This document shows positions 58,501 to 64,000 of a stretch of 64,000 nucleotides of DNA, piece by piece; position 1 is the first letter of the stretch; every line of letters begins with the position of its first letter. The DNA comes from Perkinsus chesapeaki (taxonomy: Eukaryota; Perkinsozoa; Perkinsida; Perkinsidae). Under the pieces are notes generated by a model. That model saw only the letters and a list, made by a program, of their open reading frames with translations, was not told where the DNA came from and made no database searches. The stretch is from positions 1 to 64,000 of the forward strand of contig JAAPAO010000069.1 of the NCBI GenBank assembly GCA_013115145.1, written 5' to 3'. The translations under genes and the position numbers were made by a program.

Positions 58501-61500
58501 ACCGCTGAACAGCTAGAATCGTCTCGACAATCTCACTGACATTGGCCAGCATCTGCTCCCACTTTTCAACCTTCTCAGCGAACGGTAAGTAGAACTGCGA
58601 GCTCTTCATGTCCGACAACTTGAGCACGTGCTCCTCGAGTGTTTGGAACAACTCCTCCGTACCTTGCGCAAAGCCAGTCAACCGAGCAGAGGGATGAATC
58701 CGTACCCTACAACTTGGCGTATCATATGAAACCCGATCGACTACTATAATATTAATCGAACATTGAGCCCCGAACAGTAGTAGTACTATTGTTCGGGGAC
58801 TAGGGAGTGAAGAGCAACGGGGGATACAAGACGACGCTTATTCAAGTGGATAAAGCACGCAGGAACATTCAAACGCATCCTTTCTTAATGCTCCTTAGTG
58901 ACTCCCTGATCCCTATCCACCTACTCTTTATTTTAACATAAGTCTGTTTATACTCTCCCATTTCTATCTCCATACTTGCCCATACCCCTTCGATCATTTC
59001 CAGACTCGACTCTATCTCATACTGCTTCCGGGCCTCATCAGCCAGTCTAGCAACCAGTTCGGAGTGCTTATGCAGCTCCAGCTCGAACACCTGATAATCC
59101 TCGTGAACTGGAGGCGGGCGAACACAAGCGCACCTTTCCTAGAGTGAAGTCCTCCCCCTGAGGATCGAACTCGCGACCTATCTCCTCCATAATCGCCTTC
59201 CAGTGACGCTCTCGCATCGCATCGGACCTCAACAATAAGTACTCGTACCAACCTCATCACCAGAAGCGCACCTCAGATTGGTGATGAGCGGCATTGCCAC
59301 TCTGAACTCGTCTATCCCCTTCTTCAAGTTCTGCCACACGCCCCAGTTACCCATACTCCCCCTCAACTTCACACACTACAAACGAGCCAGTAAGCCCCTC
59401 CCCCACTTCTTCACACAAGTCCCACCTTCTTCTGGTACCCTGTCGCCATAGCATCCATATCCTCCACCTACAGCAGCAGCAGCAGCAACAGCATCAACTA
59501 ACGATGCACTAGGCCCTCCCAACCACCTGAAGATCTCTGAACTGAGCCCTCCTGATCTCCTCCATTTGATCATCCCAATCAGCTCGGTAGCCCCAAATAG
59601 TCTTCAACGATTCCACTTGTTCGCTCATTTTCTCCAGCTCCTTGTACACAGTCACCTACCAACCCCCGCTGTCTTCACTCGCCACAATAGCATTGCTACA
59701 TCCATCTTGAACAGGTCTAGGTTGGCCAGGAACTCCGCCTCCTGCTTCCTCGCCCGTCTCAGGTCCTCTGTAAAATCATCCAACATATCCATAGCCGCGG
59801 CGGTATCGGTGCCCTCAGAAGAGAAGGGAGCCTAACACAGAAAATGATACACACGCCTCATCGAACGCTTCCTGACCCGTTTGCCGAAGTTTTCAAACAG
59901 TCCCTTCACCGTGGACGCGAAAGACTGAAGCTCGTTCTCAAGCTGGACCTTCATCACCTTCTTGCTTTTGGATAATATCTACCACATCGTAACCCTGTCG
60001 TACAGCCTCCTACCTCTTCCCTCACCGACCTCCTCCGCCTCTGTCAAACTGTCCTTGAAGTGCTCCAAGCGAGGCCTCATCGAGACCCGACGGGCGGTCT
60101 CAACCTCGCTGGTGTTCACCTCGAAATCAGTCAGCTTCTTATACCTGCACAGTAGCGCCAAGATCGCTGGGGCTCCTCCTCCTGCTGCTACTGCTGCTGC
60201 TTGCAGTCTCTCCTAGGCTACTATACAATTGCTAAAGCTTACATATCCTCCACTGGACGAATCCTTTCATCCATAGTCTCCACATCATTCGAGCAGGTAT
60301 CCAAGAGCTGGATGCGGTCCCGAAGCTGGTCAAAGTTGCGAGGTGTCGATAGCAACACTCTGGTATTGTTGGTGAAGTACCTGCCAATAACGAATTCACA
60401 ATACACCGACCACGTAAGAGATCTCTGTTGGAGCGTGTATGCATTCCAACGTACATGTTTCACCCTCTCGTTCGCCAATACATTCACACGAAAAGAGCTA
60501 CTCTGAAATTCCACTGAATTTTGTGTGTCACTCGTTCCGACACTTCGCTCCCTCTTAGGATCTGACCGCGCAGCTCACCCAAGTATCGAATCCAGCTGCT
60601 CCTTAGCATTCTTGTGCAGCAGTTCAGTGAGCTTAGCATGCCACTGCTGACAATGCTTGATCAGCTCGTTCTTCAGCTGGGTAAAGTCGGCATCAATGAA
60701 CCCTACAACCACCTTTAGATCCTCTTGTTGGATGTCCAACTGTAGATCCTTATATCTGACAACCAAGAAGTGATAGGCTAGGCTTATTCATACACACAAC
60801 CTTCGCCAACTTTGACAAGAGTGCCCCACCAACCACCTACGCCCGGCAAAGTGGATGAGATAGATCCAGTGACAATGTATAGTATACATGTAGTAGGGGT
60901 ATACAACATTATACAGTATACCCCTACCTTCCGTATAACTCACCTCTGTATATCAGCTGCCACAACATGCAGTGGTCTTTCAGTCTTTGCATAGCGTCGT
61001 ATAAAGGCATCTTTGTCTTGGCTTATTATTGGCTGATAACTCGTGTTCCACCATTTCAGTCTGTCTCCCAGTTGCACCGCGCTCTGGTTGAAGCCCTTAA
61101 GAATCTCCTTAACATACCTAGTAGAAGACAATCCCCCTCCGCCTCCTCCTGCTTCCCTCTCACTTTATAACGCATTCGTCATCCTTCGACACGTCTTCAA
61201 AATATGTGCCCTTGCTCGTCAATGACTCCTCGAATGCTGCATCCTAATATACAGTACAGCTTGAACAGCTGACACTTACAATATTCATACAAGGCTAGCA
61301 CGGGAGCATGCCATGCATTCCGAGTAGCGAAATGCAGCTCCGGGGAGCGATAGCGATAATCGAGAAATACACTCTACGGGAGGAATATAGCATTCTCTGC
61401 TGAACTAGGCGATACAAGTGGCTAGAATGACATCCCTGCAACAACAATAGTTAATATCACTACAATGTATAGTTACATAGGGAATCACCCCCTATGCAAA

Positions 61501-64000
61501 TAATCATATAACTGTCCTATTATACGGTAATACTGGAAGATGACTATTAAGTCAGCCTGGCCAGCCCCCCCCCCCCCTTCCTCACATCCGCTGCACTTGG
61601 AATAATTATCGTAGCCGCCTCTGTTGTATCCCCTTGCTTTATTAACTGCTCCTTCTTCTTAATATCATTAGCAATCTACCATTACCATACAAACCCACAT
61701 CCCCTTCCAGTTCTACCTTTTGCTGTCTAAAGTGCCTTGGCAGCCTCGCCACTACGGTCAATGTTGTCGTCATATCTCGGCAAACCTATTCCCCAACCTC
61801 ATACCGCCGCTCCGCTCCTCAACACCCACATTTTGAAGCAGTTCCTTCAATTGGTTCATCGACGGGTTAAAGTCCATCCGATGCCCCTCCAACATAGCAA
61901 AGAGCTTGAACAGAGGAGTGACCTCGGTCTTGCTATCACCATTCAACGCCCGACTCAGTTCTCTCAGGCTGTTCTTCATCGACCTCTTGAGAGCCTCCAA
62001 TACGACCATATCAATAGACTCGACATAGCGACGCCACTCCCGCTGAATTTCCGGTGGATGTGTCTGATTAACAAGATGCATCACCCTACCGACCCTTTAC
62101 CCCACTCGACTAGAGATAATCTGTGACATTTTTATTCCTAATGGCGACATGCTAACAAACACCAACGTACCGATGCCGGAATATGTTGTACAGCTATCCA
62201 GAGCTCCCGATATGATCTCATACAGTATGTCAACCTACCTTCATATCACCATGTCAAGCTATCTGGTACATTCTAGAGCAAGCCAGCCAGCGCTTTAGAA
62301 GATATATTGGATTACCGAGCTCAGATTCTTCCCCCAGAGCAACCAATAAGTTCTCCTATATACTACCTCGAAGAACTGATATGTCCTTAGTAGCAGATCT
62401 GTTATCCTCTGATGATGCTGTACTAGATACCCTTCAACATGGCTCTTATAGCTCGACTGCATCTGCTGGAACTCTGACGCTCGATAAGCCACCTTCTTTT
62501 CTATCCTTATTAGCAGCTTGCTCTCTATGGCCGCACATGACTCCATAATTTTAGCATGATTAGACTTGTACTGCATAACAATATCATGGAGCTTCGAGCA
62601 TTCTTTACAGGCGCCTCGAACGAAGAACTCCTTGATGCCTTGGGATGTCCAAGTGTATCTGCTGTAACAGTACGCAACTGCTAACACTGATCAAGAATAT
62701 CTAACAAAAACCTGATACTGATAATACCAATCAGACTCACTAATAGATGAACAACGTTCAAAAAGGCTACGAGGCTTTTGGGGCCGTTTAACAACCTTAT
62801 TTGGAAATTGACCTTTGTGTCAGCTTCTTGTAGAATCTATTCTGAAACGGCCTATCGCCACCCGACTCAGTCAACAGAGGATCAGTCTTCCCCTACTCCA
62901 CGCCTCACCAATACCAACAGCTGATACCCCAGCTAAAATGACCTGCCGCTTACTTTTGTATCCCTGGGCCGATCTTCCTATCCAAGTTCCTCAAATGCTG
63001 CGTGAAGAGCTTCCTCTCCAATGGTGACAATGCCTCTATTATATCGTTATATTCCCTCACAACCCTCATAACGTGCTCCCGGAGGATCCTCATCTGCTCT
63101 CTATGGGTCGACAAGTCGTGGGCAGCATACGGCACGACTATCCCTGAGCCAACGTCTGCTTCAAAGCATCCCCTTCCCCCGCCCCCTCACCAGCGCCTTG
63201 AATCTTCTCCCAGTAATACACTTCCTTGAGGACCCTCGAAAGCCCCTTATCGAAGTTATTTTCAATCAGATAACCTCTTGGCCCAGTCATTGCCGTTGCT
63301 GGCACATTCCGATTGCCGTCATCAGGCCTACCACGCCAGCTGTCCAACTACCACCTTCAGCTCTCCAGCGCTTACCGGCAAATCAGGCTCTGTGTCAGAC
63401 GCTTAGGAAGATCCTCCCCCCCCATCGCCTTCAGTTCATTATGCCACTCATTAAAGGTCTGCTGGGAAATGCAGCAAGAAGCTTCCTGTGAGTCCTCACC
63501 TGGACAGCATAGCCCTCCAGCTGGGCGCATAGATTCTGGAACCCCTCTCGAGCCGTTGTCTGCTCCTTCGAGTCAGCCAACACGCCCCCTTCTATCAGCT
63601 CGTCGATCGCCTAACAGTCCCCTCAGCTTAACCCTAACCGAGCCCACAGCTACCTCCCATTGGCGCTGCAGTCTAAGTATCACTCCCTTCGCCCACAGAG
63701 CTTGTCCTGCATACTCAGGGTGCTCCGCAGCTACTGGCAGCAAAGGGTGCTTTCGGAACTGCTCAAATTCTCTCTTAATAGCAGCTTGTTCACCGACAAA
63801 GATGCCATACCTGCAGTCAACACCTGCCGGACTAGAGCTCAAGCTCGTCTCGACTTACACTGTAGACGATTTCCTCTGAACAAATGCCATCACTCTTTCC
63901 CTCTTCGCCAAAGTGTAAAAGTTGTATATTAAATCGCACGCCGACTCCACAGTAGACACGTTCTCAAACGCCGAGTTAATAACGTTGGTGTACATAATCT
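46508..64000 (-). CDS. axonemal dynein heavy chain, DNAH2-like, N-terminal end outside the window
   Basis: Many exons with mostly short introns. Tail (DHC_N1/N2): [20 protein letters not shown] at 63880-63990 and on to the linker. AAA1 P-loop GPAGTGKT at about 57322-57347, then [19 protein letters not shown] and [15 protein letters not shown]2 P-loop GASLGGKST (55797-55826). AAA3 GHTGTGKT (54418-54451). AAA4 [12 protein letters not shown] (52757-52790), where Lys is Arg. Stalk coiled coils lie at about 51740-49300. AAA5 is at 50277-49747 and AAA6 with the C-terminal region at 48851-46508. The end, [51 protein letters not shown], is closest to DNAH2-type inner-arm dyneins. It drives flagellar beating. 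About 3,400 codons are inside the window; the start lies beyond 64000. Several introns carry hairpins. Confidence 0.93.
56591..56635. repeat. hairpin in a dynein intron
   Basis: A near-perfect inverted repeat of about 22 bp per arm (CCATAATCGCCGTAGCACCG against its complement) with almost no loop. It lies in the intron between the exon ending MVQQMSKQ and the one starting [11 protein letters not shown]. Confidence 0.85.
58768..58798. repeat. 31-bp palindrome in a dynein intron
   Basis: CCCCGAACA and TGTTCGGGG enclose GTAGTAGTACTAT; only three positions break full symmetry. Within the intron between 58692 and 58870. Confidence 0.85.
60893..60927. repeat. inverted repeat in a dynein intron
   Basis: GTAGGGGTATAC and GTATACCCCTAC, 12 bp each and perfect, separated by 11 nt. 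A second small palindrome (GTATAGTATAC) is just upstream. Confidence 0.85.
61200..61740. other. long dynein intron with poly-C tract
   Basis: One of the longest gaps between dynein exons, AT-rich, containing a run of fourteen C residues at about 61566-61579. A small exon inside it is possible but not seen. Confidence 0.4.

Noticed and set aside
46508-64000. Numerous plus-strand frames opposite the dynein gene
   Set aside because: They are antisense shadows of dynein exons; the minus-strand frames carry all the P-loop and AAA motifs.
1-64000. CRISPR arrays, bacterial operons, insertion sequences
   Set aside because: No regularly spaced repeats, and gene structure is eukaryotic throughout.

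Overview
This window is nuclear DNA from a gene-dense unicellular eukaryote with flagella. Most genes are split by very short GT-AG introns, many of them 44-60 nt. An axonemal dynein heavy chain and a MORN3-like protein show that the organism builds a flagellum. Gene content, intron style, tandem gene pairs and an FAE1/ELO-type elongase pair fit a perkinsozoan alveolate such as Perkinsus. That assignment is inference from pattern, not from a database match.

Layout. 1-2 kb: a partial gene leaving the window (- strand), about 1 kb without a clear gene, and an aspartyl protease that has only its N-terminal lobe. 2.1-8.1 kb: two tandem polytopic membrane lipases (- strand), both 924 aa after splicing. 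8.3-13.1 kb: an RRM protein, a RING protein and the exosome cofactor C1D/Lrp1 (all - strand). 13.3 kb: a tRNA-Ile(UAU). 13.9-15.9 kb: Sec61 alpha in 13 exons (+). 16.3-18.5 kb: a small unknown gene and a MORN3-like gene (-); one intron of the latter holds a tRNA-Asp(GUC)-like gene on the opposite strand. 18.6-26.8 kb is hard to read: several probable but unidentified genes, including a small secreted cysteine-rich protein and a single-pass membrane protein. 27-29.3 kb: a C2-domain membrane protein and ARL1 (+). 30-32.8 kb: two tandem ELO fatty-acid elongases (+). 34.1-34.8 kb: a Nudix hydrolase (+). 35.3-37.8 kb: a leucine-rich-repeat protein (-). 38.2-43.2 kb: two tandem sphingomyelin-synthase-like genes (-). 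43.3-44.9 kb: a CAF1/Pop2-family protein that has lost catalytic residues and gained a polyproline tail (+). 46.5-64 kb: an axonemal dynein heavy chain (-), whose N-terminal end lies beyond the window.

Common themes. Three lipid-metabolism families (lipase, elongase, sphingomyelin synthase) each occur as a head-to-tail pair. Within each pair, blocks of near-identical DNA alternate with clearly diverged blocks, which is what patchy gene conversion would produce. Four dynein, MORN and tRNA introns carry unusual contents: perfect or near-perfect hairpins, and a tRNA-like gene with a broken acceptor stem plus a nearby orphan 5' tRNA half that would fit it.

For five genes I worked out exon boundaries base by base and the spliced length is divisible by three: Sec61 alpha (472 aa), ARL1 (174 aa), C1D (183 aa), both elongases (317 and 316 aa) and the Nudix enzyme (192 aa); the same holds for the RRM protein, the lipases and the CAF1 paralogue. 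No bacterial, organellar, viral or CRISPR features were seen.
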